Position numbers and translations under genes: made by a program. 64,000 nt of DNA, taken from assembly GCA_017454355.1 (NCBI GenBank), contig JAFTDD010000058.1:1-64000 (forward strand). The letters run 5' to 3'. The notes beneath the pieces were generated by a model. It was not told the origin of the DNA. It saw nothing but the letters and a program-made list of their open reading frames with translations, and searched no databases. Source of the stretch: Muribaculaceae bacterium (GTDB lineage Bacteria > Bacteroidota > Bacteroidia > Bacteroidales > Muribaculaceae). Within the stretch, counting starts at the first letter, position 1; every line of letters begins with the position of its first letter. Shown here piece after piece: positions 1-8,388 of this stretch.

Positions 1-2
1 AG

Positions 3-116
3 ACCTTCATCTACCTGTCGAAATACAAAAAGGCGAGAGCCTCCGGACAGGCCAAATGGCAGCCGGTCCAGAGGCTCAAGTACATCGAGCAGCTATGCCA
101 GTGCCTCGGCATATAG
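3..116 (+). CDS. C-terminal end of an unidentified protein (cut by window edge)
   Basis: An open frame enters from the left edge and ends at TAG 114-116. It encodes about 37 residues ending YIEQLCQCLGI, basic and rich in Lys and Gln. Codon choice looks like that of neighbouring real genes, so I read it as the tail of a genuine upstream gene. The fragment is too short to place in a family. Nothing in it identifies a domain. Confidence 0.45.
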   Translation, partial: TFIYLSKYKKARASGQAKWQPVQRLKYIEQLCQCLGI

Positions 117-170
117 TGCCCGGATTGGAGGTTTCTTTATTAATGGAGCGCGGACGGGGACGCCGCGAAC

Positions 171-213
171 AAAACGGCACGGCCGTTTTGCACACAACTC
201 CTTTGATGGAGCG
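171..213 (+). repeat. Dispersed hairpin repeat AAAACGGC-loop-GCCGTTTT
   Basis: A perfect 8-bp stem (171-178 with 182-189, loop ACG) is followed by GCACACAACTCCTTTGATGG. The same stem and tail recur at 29339-29380 with loop ATT. The surrounding 117-316 holds no supported gene; it carries two GGAGCGYGGACGGGG copies flanking this hairpin. Confidence 0.6.
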
Positions 214-316
214 TGGACGGGGGGGCGTTGCTAAATGGAGGGTTATTTTTTGGGTGCCTCTTTTTGGAGCGTTAGTTGGTGTGGTGGAGGGGCGTGGCAA
301 GAGAAAGGAAATGGGC

Positions 317-357
317 AAAAAAGAACAGTCGCCGCGACGGTGATGTCGCGGCGACTG
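317..357 (-). terminator. Rho-independent terminator of rpsP
   Basis: On the minus strand a perfect 13-bp stem (357-345 with 338-326, 6-nt loop) is followed by a T-rich run (325-317). It lies 46 bp past the rpsP stop. A 17-bp unit beginning GTCGCGGCGACTG is repeated in tandem at 345 and 362, so one stem arm is part of a small direct repeat. Confidence 0.8.
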
Positions 358-403
358 TGATGTCGCGGCGACTGTGATTGTCACAACTTGTGGAGGAGTG
401 TGA

Positions 404-955
404 TTAGGCCTCAGCGGGAGCCTCGGTGGCTTCGGTAGCAGGTGCTGCATCTGCGGCGGCAGCCTCAGCGGCCTCGGCGGCCTCGGCGGCGAGTTTCTCG
501 GCACGCTTCTTGGCGACAGCCTCAGCCTTAGCCTTGTTCTTCTCGGTCTCCTCTTCGAGAGCCTTCGTGGCGGCAGCCTTCTTGCTGTCGCGCTCCTTAT
601 TGCGCACAGCCTCCAACTTTGCCTCGCGCTCGGCCTTCCAGGCGTCGAAACGCTTTTGGGCCTCGGCCTCGTCAAAGGCGCCCTTCTTCACACCACCCTG
701 CAGGTGCTTCATCAGCAGCACGCCTTCGCGGCTGAGGATGTTGCGCACGGTGTCGGTGGGGATAGCACCAACGTTAAGCCAGTAGAGTGCACGCTCGAAA
801 TTTAAACTTATTGTAGCAGGATTAGTGTTGGGGTTATAGTAACCAATCCTTTCAATAAATCTACCATCTCGTGGTGCCCTGCTATCGGCGATGACAATGG
901 GATAGAACGCGTAGTCCTTGTGACCGTGGCGTTGCAATCTGATTTTAGTTGCCAT
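404..955 (-). CDS. rpsP: 30S ribosomal protein S16
   Basis: Small-subunit ribosomal protein S16, needed for 30S assembly. The N-terminus [13 protein letters not shown] and the following segments [15 protein letters not shown] and RIGYYNP are the canonical S16 core, about residues 1-85. The reading frame is open further upstream, across tRNA-Gln, but the S16 core starts at ATG 953-955, so that start is used. The protein is 183 residues, roughly twice the usual length. Residues from about 100 on form a Lys/Glu/Ala-rich, probably helical tail ending in Ala/Glu runs, a type of extension known in Bacteroidetes S16. A strong terminator follows. Confidence 0.95.
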   Translation of the reverse strand: MATKIRLQRHGHKDYAFYPIVIADSRAPRDGRFIERIGYYNPNTNPATISLNFERALYWLNVGAIPTDTVRNILSREGVLLMKHLQGGVKKGAFDEAEAQKRFDAWKAEREAKLEAVRNKERDSKKAAATKALEEETEKNKAKAEAVAKKRAEKLAAEAAEAAEAAAADAAPATEATEAPAEA

Positions 956-1056
956 GTTTGCTAATAGTTTAAATTTGTTGTTTGTTAAAGAAGTTGATTG
1001 TTCTGCACAAAAAATGGTCTTGCTCGTGGTGAGCAAGACCACCGTTGTTGCAGTTG

Positions 1057-1127
1057 TTGTCCTGGTAGGATTCGAACCCACGCAAACGGAACCAGAATCC
1101 GGTGTGCTACCGTTACACCACAGGACA
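1057..1127 (-). tRNA. tRNA-Gln (anticodon CTG)
   Basis: Read on the minus strand, the acceptor stem TGTCCTG pairs with CAGGACA. A D-arm GTGTAACGGTAGCACAC, anticodon loop TTCTGGT (CTG, reading CAG) and T-arm GTGGG-TTCGAAT-CCTAC follow. CCA is not encoded. The first anticodon-stem pair looks mismatched. It lies 102 bp upstream of rpsP on the same strand. Confidence 0.9.
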
Positions 1128-1264
1128 ATTTCTGAATTGCGGTGCAAAGGTACGGCTTTTTTTTGAACTGGCAAAACTTTTCTGTATTTTTTTTGCTTCT
1201 TTTCTGAATTTTCTAAAATTTCCTTGCTGAATGATTGAGCCGGTGTATTATAAAATATATAGAA

Positions 1265-1296
1265 TTTGCGTGAGTAAAAAATTATGCGTATATTTG
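1265..1296 (+). promoter_or_regulatory. Promoter of guanine deaminase gene
   Basis: TTTG at 1265-1268, a 20-nt spacer and TATATTTG at 1289-1296 match the Bacteroidetes housekeeping promoter. The start codon lies about 28 nt downstream of the -7 box. Confidence 0.65.
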
Positions 1297-1324
1297 CACT
1301 TGAAATCTAAAAAAACTGACACTT

Positions 1325-2599
1325 ATGAAACTATACAAGGCAAACATACTTTTCACCCGCGAGAAAGACCGCTTTGAGGTGATTGAGCGTGGCTGCGTGG
1401 CTGTTGAAGATGGCCGCGTGGTGGGTGTGGCCGTCGATGAGTCGGCCTTTGCAGCCGATAGTGTGGAGGCTGTGATTGATTATGGCGACAAGTTGCTGAT
1501 ACCGGCCATGTGTGATATGCACGTGCATGCGCCGCAATACCGCAACCAGGGCATCGCGATGGACTTGGAACTGATACCGTGGCTAAATAACTATACTTTT
1601 CCAGAGGAGGCGAAGTATGCCGAGGCGGCTTATGCCGAGCGGATGTATCGTCGTTTTGTGCGCGACCTGTGGCGCTATGGCACGATGCGCACTGTGGCTT
1701 TCGCCACGATCCACGAGAGGAGCACCAGGCTGCTGATGAACATATTCAAAGAGGCCGGAATGGGAGCGCTGGTGGGCAAGGTGGATATGGACCGCAACAG
1801 TAGCGAGGCATTGCAGACAACAGTCCACGATGCTGTCGCGGCCAACGAGGCGTTAATTGCCGAGTTTAATGTGCCCGGCGCGTTGGTGCGGCCGATTATT
1901 ACGCCTCGCTTTATCCCGTCGTGTTCGTCGGCGATGCTGCGCGAATGTGGCCGACTGGCGGCAAAGTATAGTCTGCCGGTGCAGAGTCACTTGAGTGAGA
2001 ATCCAAGTGAGGTGGAGTGGGTGCGTGAATTAGAGCCGGAGAGCCGTTTCTATGGCGACGCTTACGACCGCTATGGCCTGTTCGGGCAGACGCCCACAGT
2101 GATGGCTCACTGTGTGTATAGTGGTGATGATGAGATAGAGTTGATGGCAAAGCGCGGCGTGCTGGTGGCTCATTGCCCAACTAGCAACCTGAATATTAGC
2201 AGCGGCATGTCGCCGATACGCAAGTTCTTGGACCATGGCGTGAAGGTGGGGCTTGGCAGCGACATCAGCGGAGGTCATGACCTGAGCATTTTCAGAATGA
2301 TGGTTTACGCCGTGCAGGTGAGCAAGATGCACTATCAATATTCTAACAAGCAGTCGCGGTTCTTGTCGTTATCGGAGGTTTTCTGGTTGGCGACCAAGAG
2401 TGCGGGCTCGTTCTTCGGCAAGGTGGGTAGTTTTGAGCCGGGCTATGAGTTTGACGCGCTGGTGGTTGACGACAGCGACCTCAACTTCGACGGCTACACG
2501 TTGCCTCAACGCCTGGAACGCTTTATCTATCTTGGTGACGACCGCCAGATTGTACATCGCTACTGTCGCGGCGAGGAGGTGGCTGAACCAAAGTTGTAA
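1325..2599 (+). CDS. guaD: Guanine deaminase (amidohydrolase family)
   Basis: Zn-dependent cytosolic enzyme that converts guanine to xanthine in purine salvage. The 424-residue length is normal for the family. Metal-ligand motifs of the amidohydrolase barrel are visible: DMHVH (His66, His68), QSHLSEN, MAHCVY and GSDISGGHD. The N- and C-terminal beta-sandwich segments are present. It has its own promoter. The next gene starts 49 bp downstream on the same strand, but its unrelated product gives no reason to assume an operon. Other amidohydrolases of the same clan are possible but less likely given the QSHLSEN block. Confidence 0.85.
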   Translation: MKLYKANILFTREKDRFEVIERGCVAVEDGRVVGVAVDESAFAADSVEAVIDYGDKLLIPAMCDMHVHAPQYRNQGIAMDLELIPWLNNYTFPEEAKYAEAAYAERMYRRFVRDLWRYGTMRTVAFATIHERSTRLLMNIFKEAGMGALVGKVDMDRNSSEALQTTVHDAVAANEALIAEFNVPGALVRPIITPRFIPSCSSAMLRECGRLAAKYSLPVQSHLSENPSEVEWVRELEPESRFYGDAYDRYGLFGQTPTVMAHCVYSGDDEIELMAKRGVLVAHCPTSNLNISSGMSPIRKFLDHGVKVGLGSDISGGHDLSIFRMMVYAVQVSKMHYQYSNKQSRFLSLSEVFWLATKSAGSFFGKVGSFEPGYEFDALVVDDSDLNFDGYTLPQRLERFIYLGDDRQIVHRYCRGEEVAEPKL

Positions 2600-2648
2600 T
2601 TCAAAATGAATCGATTATTCGAATAAATGAGCAACCGAAATAATAATT

Positions 2649-4463
2649 TTGACGGAAAACAATAATATATTAACCAAAAAGTTATATGCGGGGCTGCTCG
2701 TACTCGTGGGCTTTGTGTTGCTGGCGATGAACTTGGCGGCGGGGATGAAGGCCGACGACTATGAGGCGATTCACAACTTCGCCCACCCCGACCGTTTGGC
2801 GACGCTTGGCACGTTGTGGGAGAGCACTGTGGCTTACTATAACAACGTGTGTGGTCGTGTTGCCAACCAGTTGCTGCAATTCTTCCTGTGTCTGCCGCAT
2901 GGGCGGGTGTTGTTTGCCGTGGTGAACACGCTTGTGGGCGTTGCGCTGGTGCACGCGCTGTCGTGGCTATTGTCAAACCCTTTGCAGTCAGGCCAAAATG
3001 CCTGTAATTGCGGACTTCACCATGTCCACCTATCGTCCGCGGGCAGAATAAATTCTGCCCCTACAAGCAGTGGCGATGGTGTCGCCAACGCAAGTCGATT
3101 GTTGTCGCTTTGTATGGCGATTGCGGTGACGGCCGTGTGGCTGCCGGCACCCGGCGAGACGATGGTGTGGATGAGCGGCGCCACAGTTTATCTGTGGGGC
3201 TCCACGGCGATGCTGTGGCTGATGATTCGGTTACAAGCCGGCCCCCATAATGTAGAGCCAGGCAAAGAACGAGGCAAGCCTCGTCCCTACAGCCAGGCCG
3301 CAACCACATTGTTAATCGCTTTTGCCGCAACATTTTGCGAGGCAAACTCACTTCCGGTTTTCCTCGGTCTGCTGATAATGTGGGTAGCCTCACCGAAGCG
3401 GCCAGGTCAAGGCCAGACTTTACAAGGTCTGGTCGGTGGGGTAGTTCCCGTTGCGCTCGGCCTTTTTTTAGGATTGCTGGTGGTGGTGCTGTCTCCGGGC
3501 GGATGGAGCCGTCTTGAGAGTGGTGACAGCGTCACGGTCACCGGTGGAGTGTGGCATGTGATAGCGGTGCATATAAATAATGTGTGGCATGCGGCTGGGT
3601 GGACGCTGCTCGCGGCATTGGCGGTGACGTGCGCCTACGCGTGGGTGAATCGACGCATCGAACTGATCCATTCGGTGCTGATTGGCGCGGTGCTCTCGTC
3701 GCTGCTTTTCGGGGTGCCTCAAGAGCGCACCTACTTCTTTCCGGTGGCTGTGGCGTCAGTCGTAATCCTCTCGCCGGTGGTGAGACTGGGGACGGTTCTT
3801 TTGTCTCACCGCGAAGCGGCTGAGACAAAAGAACCGTCCCCGCTCATAGCGCGCTACCTGCTGCCTGCTACCTGCTGCTTACTGCTGGCGGTGGCCGGCG
3901 TGGCGATGGCCGAGGGCCTCTTTGTGGGGTGGAAACATTGGCAATGGGAGAGTGCGCAGGTGGCGGCGGTGAAGGCCGCGCCGCGCGAAGCGGTGTTGCC
4001 TGCGGCGTGGTTCGGCCATAGCAGCCGTTGGGTGAAGCCCGAGCGCCACGACAGCGAGAGTTATGTGTCGTTCAACCGCTTTTATGCCTCGCTTTACGGC
4101 AAGGATAATGTGCAGTGGGTGCGCGGGGAATTGTTGAAACGCTATGTGGCTGGGACGCTGTTGGCGCAAAGTACGAAGTACGAAGTACAAAGTTCGAAGT
4201 GTGATGTAAAAACGGTATTTGAGATGAATGACACGGAGCGGCACCTGCTTGTGCCGGTTAGGCGCGAGGATGTGCGTGGCGTTGTCGGCAAGGTGGTGAT
4301 GCGCGACAGTGTGGGCAACGCGCTGCTGACGAGAACGTATTTCAACTTGCGGTGTGATAGCCTGGGCTGCGACGTGGCGGTGCTGCCGCCGCTCGTGCCG
4401 GGCGCGAAGACAATAGAAATGAATTTGACCGACAAAAGAATATTGCGATGGACGAGAGAGTAA
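2649..4463 (+). CDS. DUF6056-like polytopic membrane protein with repeat insertions
   Basis: A 604-residue integral membrane protein. Start is TTG 2649-2651; the first helix [15 protein letters not shown] begins near residue 15. The segment [11 protein letters not shown] followed by [17 protein letters not shown] resembles the DUF6056/glucosyltransferase-like GT-C families, with the acidic pair in the first extracytoplasmic loop; function is not proven. Four repeat-derived stretches are read in frame at 3041-3064, 3269-3290, 3788-3841 and 4168-4200, all in loop or soluble parts. The C-terminal soluble domain begins near residue 430. It overlaps ruvC by 16 bp in another frame. The open frame through all insertions argues against a pseudogene. 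Confidence 0.7.
   Translation: MTENNNILTKKLYAGLLVLVGFVLLAMNLAAGMKADDYEAIHNFAHPDRLATLGTLWESTVAYYNNVCGRVANQLLQFFLCLPHGRVLFAVVNTLVGVALVHALSWLLSNPLQSGQNACNCGLHHVHLSSAGRINSAPTSSGDGVANASRLLSLCMAIAVTAVWLPAPGETMVWMSGATVYLWGSTAMLWLMIRLQAGPHNVEPGKERGKPRPYSQAATTLLIAFAATFCEANSLPVFLGLLIMWVASPKRPGQGQTLQGLVGGVVPVALGLFLGLLVVVLSPGGWSRLESGDSVTVTGGVWHVIAVHINNVWHAAGWTLLAALAVTCAYAWVNRRIELIHSVLIGAVLSSLLFGVPQERTYFFPVAVASVVILSPVVRLGTVLLSHREAAETKEPSPLIARYLLPATCCLLLAVAGVAMAEGLFVGWKHWQWESAQVAAVKAAPREAVLPAAWFGHSSRWVKPERHDSESYVSFNRFYASLYGKDNVQWVRGELLKRYVAGTLLAQSTKYEVQSSKCDVKTVFEMNDTERHLLVPVRREDVRGVVGKVVMRDSVGNALLTRTYFNLRCDSLGCDVAVLPPLVPGAKTIEMNLTDKRILRWTRE
3041..3064 (+). repeat. Palindromic unit GGGCAGAAT-AA-ATTCTGCCC inside a gene
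   Basis: One arm of the larger inverted element seen whole at 12246-12306, including the trailing CCTAC. Here it lies in frame in the DUF6056 gene and encodes a segment around GRINSAPTS. Confidence 0.75.
3269..3290 (+). repeat. Palindromic unit ACGAGGCAAGCCTCGT inside a gene
   Basis: Short perfect palindrome followed by CCCTAC, the same layout as the units at 3041 and 5129 but with a different arm sequence. It is in frame in the DUF6056 gene, encoding [10 protein letters not shown] related GACGAGGACCTCGTC lies at 26382-26396. Confidence 0.5.
3788..3841 (+). repeat. 54-bp palindrome with perfect 21-bp arms, in frame in DUF6056 gene
   Basis: Arms 3788-3808 and 3821-3841 are exact reverse complements around a 12-nt centre. 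The sense right arm is read as AETKEPSPL. Related palindromes lie at 49342-49392 and 63906-63958 in two other membrane-protein genes. Confidence 0.85.
4168..4200 (+). repeat. AAGTACGAAGTAC tandem repeat inside a gene
   Basis: Direct repeats of about 8 bp (AAGTACG) are read in frame as [10 protein letters not shown] in the DUF6056 gene. The same repeat type is found at 13373-13405 (inside the acyltransferase gene) and 47588-47622 (intergenic). Confidence 0.65.
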
Positions 4464-5023
4464 GAGAGTATGACAACATCATCATCGGCATCGACCCCGG
4501 CACTAATGTGATGGGTTACGGTTTGATTGGTGTCAAGGGGAAAAAGACGGTTGTGATGCTTGCGATGGGAGTGATTAAACTCAACCGAATGGAGGACCAT
4601 TACTTGCGGCTGCGGCGTATCTTCGAGCGCGTGAGCGGATTGGTGGAAGAGTTTCTGCCCGATGAGATGGCCCTCGAGGCCCCGTTCTACGGCAAGAACG
4701 TGCAGTCGATGCTCAAGTTGGGGCGCGCCCAGGGAGTGGCGATGGCCGCCGCGCTCACCCGCGACATTCCCATCGCCGAGTATGAGCCCCGCAAGGTGAA
4801 GATGGCCATCACCGGCAACGGCGGCGCGAGCAAGGAACAGGTGGCGGAGATGCTGCGGCGCACGATGCACATCCCCGAAGACCAGATGCCACACTTCCTC
4901 GATGCAACCGACGCGCTGGCCGTCGCACTGTGCCACTTCTACGAGCGGCAGAAGCCCGTACCCTTCCACGGCGCCACCTCGTGGAAAACTTTCATCGCCC
5001 AGCACCCCGACCGCGTGAAGTGA
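4448..5023 (+). CDS. ruvC: Crossover junction endodeoxyribonuclease RuvC
   Basis: Holliday-junction resolvase that cuts four-way junctions paired with RuvAB during recombinational repair. All four catalytic acids of the RNase H-like fold are visible: Asp16 in GIDPGTN, Glu77 in LEAPFYGKN, Asp152 and Asp155 in [10 protein letters not shown]. The length of 191 residues is normal. The ATG lies inside the last codons of the DUF6056 gene, suggesting co-transcription and possible translational coupling. No ruvA or ruvB is nearby. Confidence 0.95.
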   Translation: MDERVREYDNIIIGIDPGTNVMGYGLIGVKGKKTVVMLAMGVIKLNRMEDHYLRLRRIFERVSGLVEEFLPDEMALEAPFYGKNVQSMLKLGRAQGVAMAAALTRDIPIAEYEPRKVKMAITGNGGASKEQVAEMLRRTMHIPEDQMPHFLDATDALAVALCHFYERQKPVPFHGATSWKTFIAQHPDRVK

Positions 5024-5128
5024 CCGACAGCAAGTGGCGTGTATCGTGAAATTTTACCATAAATTATCCATGAATTTTTCATTATTCAAGTTCCGAAAGT
5101 GGGTAATGATTTTGAATATCAGCGTTTT

Positions 5129-5191
5129 GTAGGGACACAATTTATTGTGTCCACTCCTGCGGCACGTGGACACAATAAATTGTGTCCCTAC
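5129..5191 (+). repeat. Inverted pair of GGACACAAT-AA-ATTGTGTCC units
   Basis: Two palindromic units face each other with outer ends GTAGGG and CCCTAC. The architecture is that of 12246-12306 but with a different arm sequence, each still self-complementary. It fills most of the spacer 5024-5198, together with an AT-rich CCATAAATTATCCATGAA motif at 5058. Confidence 0.75.
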
Positions 5192-5198
5192 ATTTTCT

Positions 5199-5424
5199 TC
5201 AATTTACGACATGAGCGGCAACGTGTGGGAGTGGTGTCACGATTTGTATGGCAACTATAGCAATGCAGCGCAAACGAATCCTACGGGTCCTAATACTGGT
5301 TATTACCACGTTTACCGCGGCGGCGGCTGGAGTGGTGAGGCAGTCGCTTGCCGTGTGTCGCTCCGGTTCGACGTTATGCCTTCGTATTGGTACTACCTCA
5401 TAGGGACTGCGTTTGGCTCGATAG
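5199..5424 (+). pseudogene. Remnant of a formylglycine-generating-enzyme (SUMF1)-like protein
   Basis: The translation contains IYDMSGNVWEWCHDLYG, TNPTGPNTGYYHVYRGGGW and ACRVSLRF, the C-terminal signature of SUMF1/EgtB/PvdO-type domains. There is no N-terminal part: upstream is a repeat element. The expected ending GLRLA is found in a shifted frame (5404-5424, GLRLAR then stop), so a frameshift also lies near 5400. This is a decayed 3-prime fragment, probably left by deletion or by insertion of the repeat at 5129. Confidence 0.75.
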
Positions 5425-5546
5425 TTTCCCCTATCAGTGGCGTTGTGGTTGCGTATTGCGGGGCGTAGCGCGCAGCACCTTTTACGTCAGTAGTGAGAAT
5501 GCATGCAATGCTGTCACACCAGGTGCCAACTTTATTTCAGTACCAA

Positions 5547-5637
5547 ATTTTACGCCGAATTTGGGACTATAGTGCTTGATTTTACGCCAAATTTAGGACC
5601 TTGGGGCATGTTTTTACGCCAATTTTGGGACTTTGCC
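5547..5637 (+). repeat. Three tandem units of exactly 32 bp (TTTTACGCC...)
   Basis: TTTTACGCC begins at 5548, 5580 and 5612. Each copy continues with a degenerate AATTTGGGACTATAGTGC-like segment. No gene is visible in 5425-5822, which otherwise holds AT-rich sequence ahead of tolC. The spacing rules out chance but the function is unknown. Confidence 0.6.
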
Positions 5638-5822
5638 GCCTGGCTTAAACGCAAAACCTTGAAGCGTCACCGTATATGTTGCGCATATACAAGACTTCGT
5701 CTTGCAATACACAACATTTTTTTATGAAACCGAGGGTGCGATTTGTGATTAATTCATGGTGATTTGTGATGAATAATAAGATTTTTTTGTAATTTTGTGC
5801 TTGCTTTTACTAGAATTCATTA

Positions 5823-7256
5823 ATGAATATGCGTAAAATATTGAGTATTATGGTTCTTGCGGCTGTGGCGTTGTCTGTCGCGGCACAGCAAGGTATCGTC
5901 ACGCTCGACTCGTGTCGCGCGATGGCGCTGCGCGGCAACAAGGAGTTGCTCAAGGCCGAGGCCGAGATTGAGAAGGCGGGCTACCAGCGAAAGCAGGCTC
6001 ACGCGGCCTACCTGCCGGGCATCGATTTGGAGGCGATGTATCTCTACAATAGCCGCAAACTATCGCTGGTTGACAAAGACCAGTTGCTGCCGGTGAAGAA
6101 CTTCAACCCGGCCACGGGTGCCTACGACTTCGCACTTGTGACCGACCCCACGACGGGCATGCCGGTGCAGGTGGGCGGCCAGTATGTGCCGTCGCAGGTG
6201 GCGTTGCTGCCCAAGAGCGCGTTGACCTATAATGTCCACAACGTGTTTGCCGGCGCGCTGACGGTGACGCAGCCCATCTATATGGGCGGCAAAATCAAGG
6301 CGATGAACGACATCACGGGCTATGCCGAGCAGTTGGCGGTCGCCCTGCGCGACAACAAGGCACGCGACGTGGTGTACGCCGTGGATGCCGCTTATTGGCA
6401 GGTGGTGTCGCTGCGTGCCAAGCACGAGTTGGCCTCGGGTTATGTCGACCTGCTGCGCCATCTGCAGCGCGATGTGCAGGCGATGGTCACCGAAGGTGTG
6501 GCGACGCGGTCGGCGCAACTCAACGTTGACGTGAAACTCAATGAGGCCGAGGTGGATCTGACACGCGTGGAGAATGGTCTGGTGCTGTCGCGTATGGCTT
6601 TGGCCCAGTTATGTGGCCTGCCGGTGAACACCGCGATGACGCTTGCCGACGAGAATAAGAACTCATGGAACGTCACGCCGCGCCCGACGACCATCGATAT
6701 GGAGCGCGTCTATGCCTCCCGCAGCGACGTGCGTGCTCTCACTTTGGCCACCGATATCTATGACGGCCAAGCGCGTGTGGCCCGCAGTGAGATGTTGCCG
6801 AGTCTCGCCGCCGTTGCCGCCTATCATGTGACAAACCCCAACAGTTACGACGGCTTCAAGAACCGTTTCGCGGGAATGTTCTCGTTGGGCGTGACGCTCA
6901 AGGTGCCCATCTGGCACTGGGGCGGACCGCAAAACAAGTACAAGGCCGCAAAAACCGAGGCCCGCATCAAGCGCCTGGAGCTTGACGAGGCCAAGGAGAA
7001 GATTGAGTTGCAGGTGACGCAGGCTCGCTACCGCTACGATGAGTCGCTCAAGACGTTGCGCGCCACTACCGCCAACCTCGAGAAGGCCGATGAGAACCTG
7101 CGTGTGGCCAACCTGGCCTTCAAGGAGGGAATGTCGACGGCCGACGACGTGATGACGGCCCAGACGGCATGGCTCAAGGCCAATAGCGAGCATATCGACG
7201 CCGAGATTGACGTCCAATTGTGTGACGTGTACCTCTCGAAGGTGATGGGAGAGTAG
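5823..7256 (+). CDS. tolC: TolC-family outer membrane efflux protein
   Basis: Outer-membrane channel of a tripartite exporter. A Sec signal peptide (about residues 1-22, ending AAQ) is followed by two outer-membrane-efflux (OEP) halves of amphipathic helices with Ala/Glu/Lys-rich coiled-coil segments such as NKELLKAEAEIEKAGYQRKQAHAAYLPG. The conserved AAYLPGIDLEA after the first helix and the C-terminal KANSEHIDAEID segment fit the family, and 477 residues is the usual size. It is first of a four-gene export cluster (tolC, hlyD, two permeases) on one strand. The substrate is unknown. The symbol is generic. Confidence 0.9.
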   Translation: MNMRKILSIMVLAAVALSVAAQQGIVTLDSCRAMALRGNKELLKAEAEIEKAGYQRKQAHAAYLPGIDLEAMYLYNSRKLSLVDKDQLLPVKNFNPATGAYDFALVTDPTTGMPVQVGGQYVPSQVALLPKSALTYNVHNVFAGALTVTQPIYMGGKIKAMNDITGYAEQLAVALRDNKARDVVYAVDAAYWQVVSLRAKHELASGYVDLLRHLQRDVQAMVTEGVATRSAQLNVDVKLNEAEVDLTRVENGLVLSRMALAQLCGLPVNTAMTLADENKNSWNVTPRPTTIDMERVYASRSDVRALTLATDIYDGQARVARSEMLPSLAAVAAYHVTNPNSYDGFKNRFAGMFSLGVTLKVPIWHWGGPQNKYKAAKTEARIKRLELDEAKEKIELQVTQARYRYDESLKTLRATTANLEKADENLRVANLAFKEGMSTADDVMTAQTAWLKANSEHIDAEIDVQLCDVYLSKVMGE

Positions 7257-7265
7257 TAGATTTTA

Positions 7266-7304
7266 GACCAGGAACCCTAGAAGCCCTAGGAACCCTAGTA
7301 CAAC
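7266..7304 (+). repeat. Short CCTAG-type tandem repeat
   Basis: GGAACCCTAGAAGCCCTAGGAACC-like direct repeats fill the tolC-hlyD gap. Similar blocks of near-decamers occur at 8341-8388, 28722-28746, 51600-51638 and, in coding sequence, 63861-63898. Confidence 0.4.
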
Positions 7305-7330
7305 ATGATAACAAAGAACAATCAAGATAT

Positions 7331-8338
7331 ATGGAACAAGAAGAGAACAACAAGAGAGTGAGCCGCCGCGACCGCGGCTTGTTGATGGCGCTTGTGGTGT
7401 TTGCTATCATTGTGGCGGGCATCGCCATCGTTGGTATGCTGCTGATTAAGACCCCTGACACGGTTGTGCAGGGTCAGGCCGACTGTGACGAGGTGCGCGT
7501 TAGCGGCAAGACAAGTGGCCGCGTGGTGCGCTTCTTTGTGCGCGAGGGCGACAAGGTGCGCAAGGGCGACACTCTGGTGAGCATCTATTCGAGTGTGCTT
7601 GACGCGAAGTTGTTTCAGGCTCAGAGCATGCAGAATGCCGCTGCCGCTCAAAGTCGCAAGGCTGATGCCGGCACTCGCGGCGAGTTGAAGCAGGGCGCCT
7701 ATAACGTTTGGCAGCAGGCAATTGCCGCCGAGACGATTGCCCGCAAGACGTTTGAGCGCGTCAATAACCTCTATGAGCAGGGCGTGACCACGGCCCAGAA
7801 GCGCGACGAGGCCCGTGCGGCGCTCGACGCGGCGACGGCGCAGGTGGCGGCTGCCAAGTCGCAATATGACCTGGCGGTGAACGGCGCCCAACAGGAGGAC
7901 AAGTTGGCGGCGCGCAGCATGGCCGACGCGGCTCGCGGCACGGTGATGGAGGTGCAGTCGATGCTCGAGGACCAGTACCTGCTGGCACCGTGTGACGGCG
8001 AGATTAGCGAGATTTATCCGCATGAGGGCGAACTTGTGGTGATGGGCACTCCCATCATGAGCGTGGCGCGCCTGCAGGACATGTGGACGAGTTTCTCGCT
8101 GCGCGAGGATAAACTCGACAGCATCGCCGTGGGCAAGAAAATCAACGTTGTCATCCCCGCCTTGGGCGACAAGCAGGCTCAGATGGAGGTTTACTACATT
8201 CACGATATGGGCAGTTATGCCACGTGGCAGGCATCGAAGGCTTACGGCGAGTATGACCGCAAGACTTTTGAGGTGAAGGCTCGCCCTGTGGAGCCGATAG
8301 AGAACTTCCGTCCCGGCATGAGCGTTATCCTGAAGTGA
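7331..8338 (+). CDS. HlyD/EmrA-type membrane fusion protein
   Basis: Periplasmic adaptor joining the inner-membrane permeases to TolC. One transmembrane helix lies at about residues 17-40 after a basic cytoplasmic N-terminus. The biotinyl-lipoyl half motifs GRVVRFFVREGDKVRKGD and LLAPCDGEISEIYPHEGE bracket an alpha-hairpin rich in Ala, Lys and Gln. The C-terminal beta-barrel domain ends GMSVILK. The length of 335 residues is typical. It is cotranscribed in order with tolC upstream and two ABC-2 permeases downstream, the arrangement of YbhFSR/YhiI-type exporters, but no ABC ATPase gene is present here. Confidence 0.9.
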   Translation: MEQEENNKRVSRRDRGLLMALVVFAIIVAGIAIVGMLLIKTPDTVVQGQADCDEVRVSGKTSGRVVRFFVREGDKVRKGDTLVSIYSSVLDAKLFQAQSMQNAAAAQSRKADAGTRGELKQGAYNVWQQAIAAETIARKTFERVNNLYEQGVTTAQKRDEARAALDAATAQVAAAKSQYDLAVNGAQQEDKLAARSMADAARGTVMEVQSMLEDQYLLAPCDGEISEIYPHEGELVVMGTPIMSVARLQDMWTSFSLREDKLDSIAVGKKINVVIPALGDKQAQMEVYYIHDMGSYATWQASKAYGEYDRKTFEVKARPVEPIENFRPGMSVILK

Positions 8339-8388
8339 TCAAGAATACCAAGAACTCTAAGACTAACGACTATTAACTAACGACTAAT

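Noticed and set aside
956..1174. Longer N-terminus for S16 across tRNA-Gln
   Set aside because: The upstream part translates the tRNA itself, and the S16 family N-terminus begins at 955.
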